NCBI GenBank assembly: GCA_028279515.1
Contig: JANQNQ010000002.1
Coordinates: 1-64,000 of the forward strand
DNA from: Flavobacteriaceae bacterium
GTDB taxonomy: Bacteria; Bacteroidota; Bacteroidia; Flavobacteriales; Flavobacteriaceae
Direction of reading: 5' to 3'
DNA length: 64,000 bases
Part shown: positions 26,658 through 36,077 of the stretch, piece by piece
How the letters are laid out: each line of letters opens with the position of its first letter
Position numbering within the stretch: position 1 is the stretch's first letter
Position numbers and translations under genes: made by a program
Notes under the pieces: model-generated
The model's database searches: none
Told to the model about the DNA's origin: nothing
The model's input: only the letters and a program-made list of their open reading frames with translations

Positions 26658-27017
26658 ATGCTCAAATTCATCATTGGAAGAATCAAAAGTATCGGGTACG
26701 CCTTTAAAGGGGCGTACCTGCTTATTACCACCGAGGCCAGTATCAAGGTACAGTTCTTTATTGGCGTCTTGGTTACCATTGCTGGATTTTATTATGATAT
26801 TTCCTCAACCGAGTGGATTCTTCAAATATTGACCATCGCTTTGATCATTAGCATTGAAGGGCTTAATACGGCAGTCGAAGAAATTGCTGATTTCATCCAC
26901 CCCGACCATCATACCAAGATCGGACTCATCAAGGACTTAGCAGCCGGAGCCGTATTCATAACTGCCGTTGCCGCCATCATTGTTGGTTGCATCATCTACA
27001 TCCCCAAGATATTTTAA
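26658..27017 (+). CDS. dgkA: Diacylglycerol/undecaprenol kinase family protein
   Basis: 119 residues from ATG at 26658. A DgkA-type trimeric membrane kinase with three helices and the catalytic motif IEGLNTAVEEIADFIHPDHHTKIGLIKDLAAGAVFI, the second half of which carries the Asp/Lys-Asp region. It starts with IGRIKSIGYAFKGAYLLITTEASIKVQ. It phosphorylates diacylglycerol or undecaprenol at the inner membrane; which one cannot be told. It is followed by ftsK. Confidence 0.92.
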   Translation: MLKFIIGRIKSIGYAFKGAYLLITTEASIKVQFFIGVLVTIAGFYYDISSTEWILQILTIALIISIEGLNTAVEEIADFIHPDHHTKIGLIKDLAAGAVFITAVAAIIVGCIIYIPKIF

Positions 27018-27032
27018 AAAATATATAGTAAC

Positions 27033-27059
27033 TTGACACGTTAGTAATTTGTAATTTTG
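27033..27059 (+). promoter_or_regulatory. Possible ftsK promoter
   Basis: TTG at 27033-27035 and TAATTTTG at 27052-27059 fit the Bacteroidota boxes with 16-base spacing, slightly short. The gene starts 41 bases downstream. Confidence 0.4.
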
Positions 27060-27100
27060 TCACGAAGTGATGACATCACGATAATAACCAATGCTAATTA

Positions 27101-29554
27101 ATGGCCAAAAAGAAAACAGCTAAAAAGAGTACACGTAGAAGTACCAAATCTAAACCCAAGACTACCAAAAAGATCAACCTAAGACTTTCTAAACAAAACA
27201 AGATCGTCTTGGGAAGTTTATTGATGCTGGTAAGTATTGCCCTTTTCATTGCTTTTATTTCCTACTTTTTCAATTGGCGCTTGGATCAAAGTCAGCTCGT
27301 TGACTTTACCGAGCGAAATGCCCAAGTAGAAAACCTAATGAGCAAATTCGGGGCGTCTATCAGTCATTTCATGATCTATAAAGGTGTCGGAATCGCCGCA
27401 TTTATTTTTGCGGGGCTCTTGTTCATGACAGGGTTGTACCTCTTTATCAATATCGAAGTAAAGAAATTGGTGAATCGATGGTTCTGGGGAACCATCATCG
27501 CCGTATGGATGTCTGTGTTCTTCGCACTGGTATTCAATAAAGTCTCGCTTTTAAGCGGAATCATTGGGTTTGAGATCAATTCACTGTTGACCGATTATAT
27601 CGGAAAAATTGGCGTCGGATTGGTCTTGGCGTTTACCGCCATTGCCTATGGTGTTATCCGTTGGAAACTAACACCTGAAGGTGTAGCCAGCAGCCTTTCT
27701 AAGACGAAAGAAGAACTTTCAAGTGAGCTTACGAATGAACCTTCGAGCACAACGGAAGCAGTTACCGAAGTCGAAAACACTTCTGAAGCGATCGATCTTT
27801 CAGTTTCTGAAGAAACCACCATCGCTGACCCCGACCCTATTGCTGCAGATGTTCAAAAGACCAATGATGCAGATGTGTACAACTCTTTTGAAGTAAAAGT
27901 TGGCGAAGAAGAGGCTATCGAAGAACCGGTACTAAAAACGGTAGAAACTCCAAAAGAGGAAGAGGTCGCCATCGAAGTCGAAAAAATAGTTGAAGAAAAA
28001 ACACTCACAGACAATCTATCTGACAAACTGGTCAAGGATTTCGGCGAGTTTGACCCTACTTTAGAATTGGGCAATTACAAATTCCCTACTCTCGAGCTTC
28101 TCAAAGACTACGAAGGTGGTGCCAGCATTACCATCAATCAAGAAGAATTAGAGGAAAACAAGAATAAGATTGTCGATACCCTCAAGAATTATAAGATCGA
28201 GATCTCTCAGATAAAAGCGACCATTGGTCCGACGGTAACCTTATATGAGATCGTTCCGGCGGCGGGTGTTCGTATTTCGAAGATCAAAAATCTAGAGGAC
28301 GATATTGCACTTTCATTAGCAGCGCTTGGTATTCGTATCATCGCTCCGATTCCCGGAAAGGGAACCATCGGTATCGAAGTACCTAACAAAAATCCGAGCA
28401 TTGTCTCGATGCGTTCGGTAATTGCTTCACCTAAATTCCAAAAGGCCGAAATGGAACTTCCGTTGGCTTTGGGTAAAAATATTAGCAACGAGACCTTTGT
28501 GGTCGACTTGGCAAAAATGCCGCACTTGTTGATGGCTGGTGCTACCGGGCAGGGTAAATCGGTGGGATTGAATGCAATTCTTACCTCCCTACTCTACAAG
28601 AAACATCCGGCCGAAGTGAAGTTCGTGTTGGTGGATCCGAAAAAGGTAGAATTGACCTTATTCAATAAAATAGAACGACATTATTTGGCCAAACTTCCAG
28701 ATACTGAAGATGCAATCATCACCGACAACACCAAGGTGATACATACGCTAAATTCAATGTGTATCGAAATGGACAACCGTTATGAGTTGCTCAAAAATGC
28801 CTTGTGTCGTAATATCAAAGAGTATAACGCCAAATTTAAAGCGAGAAAGCTAAATCCGAATGACGGGCATCGTTTTCTTCCTTATATCGTTCTAGTGGTT
28901 GATGAGTTTGCCGACCTGATCATGACAGCTGGTAAAGAGGTTGAAACGCCTATTGCTAGACTTGCTCAATTGGCACGTGCCATCGGAATTCACTTGATCA
29001 TTGCAACCCAGCGACCTTCGGTCAATGTGATTACGGGTATCATCAAGGCCAACTTCCCGGCGCGTATTGCGTTTAGGGTGACTTCGAAGATCGACTCAAG
29101 GACCATTTTGGACGGTGGTGGGGCTGATCAGCTTATTGGGCGGGGGGACATGTTGTATACACAAGGAAACGACTTAATTCGTCTACAATGTGCTTTTGTA
29201 GATACCCCTGAAGTAGAAAAGATCACCGAATTTATTGGCTCACAACGAGCCTATCCAGATGCACATTTGCTTCCTGAATATGTGGGTGAAGATTCTGGCA
29301 CAGGTCTTGATATAGATATCGCAGATCGTGATGCGATGTTTAAACAAGCAGCCGAAGTCATTGTGACTGCGCAGCAAGGTTCGGCTTCGTTGCTACAACG
29401 AAAATTGAAGCTTGGTTATAACAGAGCGGGTCGATTGATCGATCAGTTAGAGGCCGCAGGAATTGTAGGCCCTTTTGAAGGAAGTAAGGCCAGACAGGTT
29501 TTGGTACCAGATATTTTGGCCTTAGAGCAGTTATTAGAAAATGAAAAGAATTAA
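27101..29554 (+). CDS. ftsK: DNA translocase FtsK/SpoIIIE
   Basis: 817 residues. A Lys/Arg-rich start is followed by four membrane helices (residues about 35-185), an acidic linker of low complexity (about 200-310), the alpha/beta motor domain with Walker A GATGQGKS at 480-487 and Walker B LVVDEFADL near 598, and a C-terminal winged-helix gamma domain (SASLLQRKLKLGYNRAGRLIDQLEAAGIVGP) that reads KOPS-like sites. It pumps DNA through the closing septum. It is followed directly by lolA and lptF/G, a linkage I associate with flavobacteria. Confidence 0.96.
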   Translation: MAKKKTAKKSTRRSTKSKPKTTKKINLRLSKQNKIVLGSLLMLVSIALFIAFISYFFNWRLDQSQLVDFTERNAQVENLMSKFGASISHFMIYKGVGIAAFIFAGLLFMTGLYLFINIEVKKLVNRWFWGTIIAVWMSVFFALVFNKVSLLSGIIGFEINSLLTDYIGKIGVGLVLAFTAIAYGVIRWKLTPEGVASSLSKTKEELSSELTNEPSSTTEAVTEVENTSEAIDLSVSEETTIADPDPIAADVQKTNDADVYNSFEVKVGEEEAIEEPVLKTVETPKEEEVAIEVEKIVEEKTLTDNLSDKLVKDFGEFDPTLELGNYKFPTLELLKDYEGGASITINQEELEENKNKIVDTLKNYKIEISQIKATIGPTVTLYEIVPAAGVRISKIKNLEDDIALSLAALGIRIIAPIPGKGTIGIEVPNKNPSIVSMRSVIASPKFQKAEMELPLALGKNISNETFVVDLAKMPHLLMAGATGQGKSVGLNAILTSLLYKKHPAEVKFVLVDPKKVELTLFNKIERHYLAKLPDTEDAIITDNTKVIHTLNSMCIEMDNRYELLKNALCRNIKEYNAKFKARKLNPNDGHRFLPYIVLVVDEFADLIMTAGKEVETPIARLAQLARAIGIHLIIATQRPSVNVITGIIKANFPARIAFRVTSKIDSRTILDGGGADQLIGRGDMLYTQGNDLIRLQCAFVDTPEVEKITEFIGSQRAYPDAHLLPEYVGEDSGTGLDIDIADRDAMFKQAAEVIVTAQQGSASLLQRKLKLGYNRAGRLIDQLEAAGIVGPFEGSKARQVLVPDILALEQLLENEKN

Positions 29555-29576
29555 GTTTGCAGTAATTAAGCCCATT

Positions 29577-30212
29577 ATGAAAAAGTACATCTTTATAGCA
29601 TTTGCACTCATCGGAAGTTTCACCTTTGCCCAGAACTCAGACAAGGCAAAAAAACTGTTGGACGAAGTTTCAACTAAGGTGAACTCATACGAAAACATAT
29701 ACATCGATTTCAAGTACGTTCTTGACAATAAGCAAGAAGACGTTCACCAAGAAACACGTGGAAACGTTACATTACAAGGTGATAAATACGTGTTGAACTT
29801 TCTAGGCATCACACAATTGTTTGATGGAAAGAAAGTGTATCAGATCGTTCCTGAAAATGAAGAGGTCACCATTACAGATGCTGACGAAGAAGATGAAAGC
29901 ACCATCACACCTTCTAAAATGCTCACATTTTACAAAGACGGATACAAATATGATTGGGACATTCTTCAGAACATAAGAGGAAGAAAAATACAATATGTGA
30001 AGCTCACTCCTATCGATTCAAATTCTGAGATTCAACACATTCTCTTAGGGATCGATAGCACAACAAAGCACATCTATAACCTGATCGAAGTAGGGAAAAA
30101 CAGTACCCAAACCACTTTGACTGTTAATTCTTTTAAAACAGATCAGCCATTGTCAAAAACCTTGTTTACCTTTGATGCCACGAAATACGACGGATATTAT
30201 ATCAATAATTAG
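29577..30212 (+). CDS. lolA: LolA-like outer-membrane lipoprotein carrier
   Basis: 211 residues from ATG at 29577; an upstream ATG at 29541 overlaps ftsK. Signal peptide KKYIFIAFALIGSFTFAQ. The LolA fold pattern is visible (AKKLLDEVSTKVNSYENIYIDFKYVLDN ... RGNVTLQGDKYVLNFLGITQLFDGKKVYQIVPENEEVTI), then a short acidic turn and a C-terminal part ending TFDATKYDGYYINN. It carries lipoproteins across the periplasm. It is coupled in position with ftsK and the LptF/G permease. Confidence 0.88.
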   Translation: MKKYIFIAFALIGSFTFAQNSDKAKKLLDEVSTKVNSYENIYIDFKYVLDNKQEDVHQETRGNVTLQGDKYVLNFLGITQLFDGKKVYQIVPENEEVTITDADEEDESTITPSKMLTFYKDGYKYDWDILQNIRGRKIQYVKLTPIDSNSEIQHILLGIDSTTKHIYNLIEVGKNSTQTTLTVNSFKTDQPLSKTLFTFDATKYDGYYINN

Positions 30213-30219
30213 GTAAGCC

Positions 30220-31749
30220 TTGAAGATTCTTGACCGCTATATTTTAATAACTTATTTACGTTCTTTTTTCAGTATACTGGTGATATTGATCTTCATCTTT
30301 ATACTGCAGAGTCTCTGGCTCTATTTTGGAGAGATCGCAGGTAAAGGACTTGATTTTGAAATCATTTCAAAGTTCTTGATCTACAACATTCCCAAACTGA
30401 TGCCACTGGTTTTACCGTTGACCATATTGCTTTCGTCAATCATGGTCTTTGGTAATTTTTCTGAGAACTATGAGTTTGCGGCCATGAAGTCTACAGGTAT
30501 TTCATTACAAAGGGCCATGCGTAGTTTGATGGTGTTTATCATCATGATCAGCATTGGCACCTTTTTCTTTGCAAACGATATCATTCCCTATTCAGAATTC
30601 AAGTTTCTAAATCTTAGACGAAACATTGTAAACCTAAAGCCAGCCTTGGCCATTTCTGAAGGTATTTTCAATGAAGTGGGGAGTATCAACATCAAGGTTG
30701 ATGACAAGTATGGGGATCGGGATCAATTTCTCAAAAATGTGATCATTCATCAGAAAACAAATCGTGAGCAAAACAATGTGGTGATCAAAGCAAAAACTGG
30801 TGAGCTTAGAAATGACGATGAAAACAACGTGCTTCAATTGATTCTCAACGATGGTAACCGTTACGAAGATGTCGTCAATAAGGACCCCAAAGAGCAGAAG
30901 AAAAATCCGCATGCCAAAGCGCATTTCGAGCACTATACAATGAATATTGATCTGTCTAAGTTCAATGATGTGGACCTGGACGAAGAAAAGTTCAAGAACA
31001 CCTACAAGATGCAAAATATCGGTCAGTTGAATCAGAGTATTGATTCGTTGGAAAAGGATCGAAAAGAGAAGGTGCGATTCTTTGGCGAGAATGTTCACAA
31101 ACGCAGCGGAATCATGTCGCTGAATACGCCCGAAGACACGCCTGAAAAAGACAGTGTTAAGTTTGCCAACATTCCTACGAAAAAAACTGACCAAAAGAAG
31201 GTCAAATTTCAACCAACAGACAATGTAGACACCTTACTTAGCCGAATGGAAGGCTGGCGACGCGTGCAGATCATTGACCAAGCGTTGAATACAGTCAAAA
31301 ACCAAGGTGCTAATCTGCGTTCTAAGAAGAGTGACTTCAATCGAAAAAATAAGTTGATCAACCACCATTACATAGCCTTTCACGATAAGTTCGCATTGGC
31401 CTTTGCTTGCGTGATATTGTTCTTTGTAGGAGCACCACTGGGTGCTATTATCCGCAAAGGTGGTATGGGGCTGCCAATGGTCATGGCCATCTTGATCTTC
31501 TTGACCTATCACTTTATCGGAATGTTTGGAAAGAACAGTGCCGAAAATGGAAACATCCCACCGTTCTTGGGTGCCTGGTTGTCCACATTAATCATGTTTC
31601 CGTTGAGTATATGGTTTACTCGAAAAGCAACGACCGATCAAGGTATTTTTGACACTGATGCGGTTGTACAACCTGTAAAGAACTTTTTTAACAGGCTTGC
31701 TGGTTATAAAACCAAGAAAAAAGCTTCCGAAGCAACAGAATCAGAATAA
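30220..31749 (+). CDS. LptF/LptG-family permease
   Basis: 509 residues from a TTG start 8 bases after lolA. It begins KILDRYILITYLRSFFSILVILIFIFILQSLW, typical of LptF/LptG, which extract lipopolysaccharide from the inner membrane with LptB and LptC. Three helices lie in the N-terminal part and three near the C-terminus (FALAFACVILFFVGAPLGAIIRKGGMGLPMVMAILIFLTYHFIGMFG), flanking a long periplasmic beta-jellyroll and charged linker. LptF versus LptG cannot be decided from sequence alone. Confidence 0.88.
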   Translation: MKILDRYILITYLRSFFSILVILIFIFILQSLWLYFGEIAGKGLDFEIISKFLIYNIPKLMPLVLPLTILLSSIMVFGNFSENYEFAAMKSTGISLQRAMRSLMVFIIMISIGTFFFANDIIPYSEFKFLNLRRNIVNLKPALAISEGIFNEVGSINIKVDDKYGDRDQFLKNVIIHQKTNREQNNVVIKAKTGELRNDDENNVLQLILNDGNRYEDVVNKDPKEQKKNPHAKAHFEHYTMNIDLSKFNDVDLDEEKFKNTYKMQNIGQLNQSIDSLEKDRKEKVRFFGENVHKRSGIMSLNTPEDTPEKDSVKFANIPTKKTDQKKVKFQPTDNVDTLLSRMEGWRRVQIIDQALNTVKNQGANLRSKKSDFNRKNKLINHHYIAFHDKFALAFACVILFFVGAPLGAIIRKGGMGLPMVMAILIFLTYHFIGMFGKNSAENGNIPPFLGAWLSTLIMFPLSIWFTRKATTDQGIFDTDAVVQPVKNFFNRLAGYKTKKKASEATESE

Positions 31750-31805
31750 CATGCGTTATATGCAAACTAGTTCAATGAACTATGGTTTTGTAGCATAATA
31801 TAAAT

Positions 31806-31813
31806 TACCTTTG
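31806..31813 (+). promoter_or_regulatory. Probable -7 box upstream of ribB
   Basis: TACCTTTG matches TAnnTTTG and is 22 bases before the ATG at 31835. A TTTG at 31787-31790 is nearer than usual (15 bases). Confidence 0.45.
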
Positions 31814-31834
31814 TATCAGCAAATTCTACCGAAT

Positions 31835-32986
31835 ATGGAGACGCAACAATCAACGATCGCAGACATCAAACTACATACCATTGAAGAGGCCATTGAAGAT
31901 ATCAGACAAGGCAAGGTGATCATTGTAGTGGATGACGAAGATCGAGAAAATGAAGGAGATTTTGTAGCGGCCGCCGAAAAGGTGACCCCAGAAATGATCA
32001 ACTTTATGGCCAAACATGGTCGCGGACTTATTTGTACGCCACTTACCGAAAAGCGTTGTAAAGAACTGAACTTGGGGATGATGGTCGGTAACAATACGGA
32101 TCCTATGGAAACAGCCTTTACCGTTTCAGTCGACTTAAGAGGTGACGGTGTAACTACAGGTATTTCGGCTTCGGATCGCGCTAAAACGGTAAAAGCATTG
32201 GTAGACCCAAATTTAAAACCATTTGAGCTTGCCAGACCTGGACATATTTTTCCGCTGGTAGCAAAAGAAGGTGGTGTATTAAGACGTACAGGACATACTG
32301 AAGCTGCCATTGATTTTGCTCGTTTGGCAGGATTACAACCTGCAGGAGTGATCGTTGAGATCATGAACGAAGATGGTACGATGGCTCGTTTACCTCAATT
32401 GGTAGAAGTTGCCAAGAAATTTGACTTAAAACTCGTTTCGATCGAAGATTTGGTTGCGTATCGTATGCAACACGATAGCTTGATCGAAAAGAAGGAAGAT
32501 TTCGATATTCAAACTCGCTTTGGAACGTATCGACTTCGTGCGTATCAACAGACTACAAATAATCAAGTACACATTGCCCTCACAAAAGGTTCTTGGAAGG
32601 ATAATGAGCCCATTTTGACTCGAGTGAATTCTACTTTGGTCAACAATGATATCTTAGGAACCCTTACCAACAATGCAGATAAGAAATTGGATGACATGTT
32701 TCGTCTGGTCAATGAAGAAGGTAGAGGCGCCATTGTTTTTATCAATCAACAAAGTCAATCACTAAATATCTTGAATCGACTGGCACAGTTAAAAGATCTG
32801 CAAGCCAAAGGTGAAATGAAAGCGCCACGAATCAAGATGGACAGTAAGGATTTCGGAATTGGGGCACAGATATTGCACGACCTGAACATTCACAAACTAC
32901 GATTGGTATCAAACGCTCCTCAACAAACCAAACGGGTCGGAATGATCGGCTATGGTTTAGAGATCGTCGAGTATGTAAATTACTAG
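31835..32986 (+). CDS. ribB: 3,4-dihydroxy-2-butanone 4-phosphate synthase with degenerate GTP cyclohydrolase II-like domain
   Basis: 383 residues. The N-terminal RibB domain (about 14-205) is complete: VIIVVDDEDRENEGDFV, HGRGLICTPLTEKRC, FTVSVD, TGISASDRAKTV, RPGHIFPL and RRTGHTEAAIDF. It converts ribulose 5-phosphate to the riboflavin precursor. The C-terminal RibA-like domain has lost the zinc cysteines: where GTP cyclohydrolase II has SxCxTGDxxxSxRCDCG, this protein reads RVNSTLVNNDILGTLTNNA. EGRGIGL has become EGRGAIVF. So it should be RibB with a RibX-type tail, and a separate RibA is expected elsewhere. Confidence 0.9.
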   Translation: METQQSTIADIKLHTIEEAIEDIRQGKVIIVVDDEDRENEGDFVAAAEKVTPEMINFMAKHGRGLICTPLTEKRCKELNLGMMVGNNTDPMETAFTVSVDLRGDGVTTGISASDRAKTVKALVDPNLKPFELARPGHIFPLVAKEGGVLRRTGHTEAAIDFARLAGLQPAGVIVEIMNEDGTMARLPQLVEVAKKFDLKLVSIEDLVAYRMQHDSLIEKKEDFDIQTRFGTYRLRAYQQTTNNQVHIALTKGSWKDNEPILTRVNSTLVNNDILGTLTNNADKKLDDMFRLVNEEGRGAIVFINQQSQSLNILNRLAQLKDLQAKGEMKAPRIKMDSKDFGIGAQILHDLNIHKLRLVSNAPQQTKRVGMIGYGLEIVEYVNY

Positions 32987-33000
32987 TTAACAAAATAAAC

Positions 33001-33027
33001 AAAAGGCCAGAAAATCTGGCCTTTTTT
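33001..33027. terminator. Terminator between ribB and the converging secreted-protein gene
   Basis: A perfect 10-base stem AAAAGGCCAG/CTGGCCTTTT with AAAAT loop. The A and T tracts make it usable from both sides. Confidence 0.85.
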
Positions 33028-33047
33028 AATACACTCTAAAGTCGCTA

Positions 33048-34595
33048 TTATCTATTAAAAACTAGGTTTCCACGTGCATCTATGCTGACAGAGCTAAAGC
33101 TTCCTGAGGGAGCTGCTGAGGCGAGTGCGGCGTCAATGATTCCTCTAACCCGTGTTGATTCAAGTTGTCTTCGTACTTCGGTTTGTACAACCCCACGAAT
33201 GATGTTTTGACGGTCTCCCCTTCTCGGCACCAGTCCCCAATCACATAGAAATGCCCAGAAATTGTTGGTACATGGGTCATCACCAAGCTCACCAACTTGC
33301 ACTACAAAATTGACTTCGCTATCATAGGTTAATCGTCCACGTCTAATGACTGGTCTAATGAATAACTCGATGATGGCATTGTTTAACTCATAATCAGGAC
33401 AACCTGCGCCCGGACAAAAAGGATTTCCTTCGCAACAGGCATTGTTGTAGCAATTGGTCACCAGCTCGGTAAAGGCACTTTCAAAAGTGACCAAAACACG
33501 CAATCGACCTCCAGTGATGGCAGACGAAGCACTGCTTGAATTCCAGTCGTTCAGATATGCTTTGCATCGATTGTCTGGTCCCCCTTCGACCATATCGATG
33601 TTAAAAGGCAGATCAATTACGCGTCCGCTGGCCACCATTCTAAAATAGGAGTCGTCGGGTTTTAAGAAGGCACGTTCTCCAGTAGCGTTGAATTCGTGCT
33701 TGTTGGGTGTATAATTGTTGATTCTGATGGAAATGGTTCGCAATACTTCATTGAGCGGAACGTACCAGGTGTCCCTATCAACAACCAGATCTCCTGTTGA
33801 TGGTGCTCCGCCACCCGAAGACATGGCCAAAATATGGAATGCTGTATTTGACGGCATGGCCCTACGATTCTGGTTGTATACGGTCCAAGCATCTCTATTG
33901 TACCATACTCCTGTGTAATTGGCATTGTTGACGGCGCTTCCCGACTGAGTGGCAAAAACGATTGCTCCTGAGTTTCCATCGGTCGCGGCATTTCGAAACT
34001 TATACCAATTACCGCTAGGTGAACTAGCTCGAATCGAAAAGGTTTCGGGATGTACTACTACATTAAATTTGGCATTGGTAGGGATAGCACTTCGGTCTAA
34101 ATTTTGAATGAACCAACGTCCGTCAAAGTAATAGGTACTTATCGGCTTGTTGTTGTATGGTCCAGAGCTTCCATAATTTTGAGTGATCATGGGCCTTGCT
34201 CCGCCATTGCCATTCAATGCTGGATGATTTATCATTGTGGCTCTTCCGGTAATAGATGCCGTATTCGCGGTGTGTACAAAAGCATTGCTCCCTGCATTGG
34301 AAACGAGTACATTGAACTTGGCTCCGGATCTCATAGCTCGACGATCCTGATTAAAAATATGCCACTTACCTCCGCTGTACCAGACCCCAATTGCTTTGTC
34401 ATGATATGGCCCTGAATTCCCATAATCGGAAGTTACGGTCAGAATGACCCTCGAATTGCCGTTGGTGGCGGCATTGTCTAAGGTCGTCCAATTGTTAGTA
34501 ATGTTAGACGATGTTGCCGTATGCTTAAATACGACCTGTCCTTCTACGGATAATAGCCCACAAAGTATTGTAAGCCCTAAAAACAAATGTTTCAT
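33048..34595 (-). CDS. Secreted protein with three tandem W-rich beta repeats (DUF7452-like)
   Basis: 515 residues with a signal peptide (KHLFLGLTILCGLLSVEGQ). Residues about 20-270 contain three related repeats of roughly 80 residues, each with an N-terminal HTA-type strand, a GNSxxxxxxTxxYG block, a VWYxxxxWxIxNQDRRAM block and FNVLV (the second has FNVVV, the third FHILAM). These recall a DUF7452-type beta domain, from memory. The C-terminal half (from DRDTWYVPLNEVLRTISI) is unrelated, with a Cys-rich stretch (TNCYNNACCEGNPFCPGAGCPDY). No enzyme motif is seen; an adhesive or binding role is possible. Confidence 0.7.
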   Translation of the reverse strand: MKHLFLGLTILCGLLSVEGQVVFKHTATSSNITNNWTTLDNAATNGNSRVILTVTSDYGNSGPYHDKAIGVWYSGGKWHIFNQDRRAMRSGAKFNVLVSNAGSNAFVHTANTASITGRATMINHPALNGNGGARPMITQNYGSSGPYNNKPISTYYFDGRWFIQNLDRSAIPTNAKFNVVVHPETFSIRASSPSGNWYKFRNAATDGNSGAIVFATQSGSAVNNANYTGVWYNRDAWTVYNQNRRAMPSNTAFHILAMSSGGGAPSTGDLVVDRDTWYVPLNEVLRTISIRINNYTPNKHEFNATGERAFLKPDDSYFRMVASGRVIDLPFNIDMVEGGPDNRCKAYLNDWNSSSASSAITGGRLRVLVTFESAFTELVTNCYNNACCEGNPFCPGAGCPDYELNNAIIELFIRPVIRRGRLTYDSEVNFVVQVGELGDDPCTNNFWAFLCDWGLVPRRGDRQNIIRGVVQTEVRRQLESTRVRGIIDAALASAAPSGSFSSVSIDARGNLVFNR

Positions 34596-34799
34596 CTTAT
34601 GATGGTTTTTGGTTTACAGAATAAAAACATGTGTAGACAGGTCTCGTGAAAACTGAGAACTATCCTATTAGGAAGGAAAAAAATAGGAGGATTTGTGGCA
34701 AATGTACATTGCCCGATCGAATCGTCAATAAGGAATTATCCCCTTTCTTCGTGGGGAATTATCATTAGGCGGTAAAAAAGAACTTAGTTTTAGAGATTC

Positions 34800-35999
34800 T
34801 TATGCGATAGAACGAAGGCTATCAGCGGCACGAGCGGCTCTTTCCTTCATAACTTCTTCACTCCATCCTAGTTTGATCAAACACGAAATGGTGCGCCCCA
34901 TCCAGTTGTCTGATGATGAAAAGTCTGCTGTTTTTAGATACTGAAGTCCGTTGGCTGCCTCTTTAGGTAACTTACCCAGCGCCTTCTGTTCGATCAGATG
35001 TTGCCACTTACGATAGTAGTGCCAGTTGTTGTCGTACCAATAGAAGCTTCCGTCGATACCAGCTTCAGCTAATGCTTTATGTGCACGTCTTGTCTTTTCT
35101 TCCGTAGGAAGGAAAAAATTAAGGAAGGAATAATTCTCTTCTCCTCCTTGAGGCACTCGTCTAAAAGTGACCCCATCAACTTCGCTTAGCGCTTCCTTTA
35201 AAATGGTATAATTTCTTTTTTGAATGGCTAGGATTTCATCGAGTCGCTCGATTTGGCCTAGTCCGACAGCGGCATTGAGTTCAGAAATTCGGAAGTTGTA
35301 TCCCATAAACGGATGCGTTTCTGCTCCGCGATCGTTTCCAACGTGATCATGTCCGTGATCCGAATAATGATCGGCATGTAGTGCATATTGGTCATTGTGA
35401 GTTACCATGGCTCCACCTTCTCCGCAGGTAATGGTCTTTACAAAATCGAAAGAGAAACACCCTAGGTCACCATAGCTACCCAACGGAATTCCTTTATAGC
35501 TTCCGCCAAATGCCTGGCAGGCGTCTTCGAGAAGCAACAGATCATGCGCGTCGCATATTCTTTTTAACGCCTCCAAATCGGCCATACTGCCACACATATG
35601 TACAGGCATAACCACTTTGGTCTTTGGTGTAATGGCCTTCTTTACTGCTTCTGGGTCCAAAGTCAACGTGTCGTCAATATCCACTAACACAGGTACCGCT
35701 CCTAGGGCCAAGATAGCCTCAAAGCTAGCAACAAACGTAAAGGTCGGCATGATCACCTCATCCCCTGCCCCTACATTAGCACTTGCCAACGCAACGGTCA
35801 AGGCAGATGTACCGCTTGACACCAACTGAACGTGTTTCACGGCCAGTCGTTCTTGCAGTGCCGTTTCGAGCTCTTTGGCTTTCCAGTGTCCGTTACGCAT
35901 TCCGTCAAAACCATAGCGCATCAGCACACCACTATCTAGTACATCGTTTACATGTTTTCTTTCGGCTTCTCCGAAAAGCTCAAATCCTGGCATAAGCAA
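34800..35999 (-). CDS. DegT/DnrJ/EryC1/StrS-family PLP aminotransferase
   Basis: 399 residues. The fold follows the sugar aminotransferase family: LVSSGTSALTVALASANVGAGDEVIMPTFTFVAS, MPVHMCGSMADLEAL, LLEDACQAFGGSYKG and the PLP lysine Lys188 in CFSFDFVKTITCGEGGAMV (usually SFHPxKxxxxGEGG; here FDFVK). It later has a DHGHDH stretch. Such enzymes aminate keto-sugars for surface polysaccharides, but no other sugar genes are nearby, so the substrate is open. It starts at ATG 35999; an in-frame ATG at 35993 is equally possible. It is transcribed after the thioredoxin-like gene. Confidence 0.87.
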   Translation of the reverse strand: MLMPGFELFGEAERKHVNDVLDSGVLMRYGFDGMRNGHWKAKELETALQERLAVKHVQLVSSGTSALTVALASANVGAGDEVIMPTFTFVASFEAILALGAVPVLVDIDDTLTLDPEAVKKAITPKTKVVMPVHMCGSMADLEALKRICDAHDLLLLEDACQAFGGSYKGIPLGSYGDLGCFSFDFVKTITCGEGGAMVTHNDQYALHADHYSDHGHDHVGNDRGAETHPFMGYNFRISELNAAVGLGQIERLDEILAIQKRNYTILKEALSEVDGVTFRRVPQGGEENYSFLNFFLPTEEKTRRAHKALAEAGIDGSFYWYDNNWHYYRKWQHLIEQKALGKLPKEAANGLQYLKTADFSSSDNWMGRTISCLIKLGWSEEVMKERAARAADSLRSIA

Positions 36000-36077
36000 G
36001 TTCTTTTAAAAAATAATAGGCATAAAAAAACGCCTTTCACAAAAATAGGAAAAGCGTTTATCTATAGGTCGTTTTAC

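Noticed and set aside
31835-32986. Bifunctional RibBA
   Set aside because: The GTP cyclohydrolase II zinc cysteines and the GRGIGL motif are absent in the second domain.
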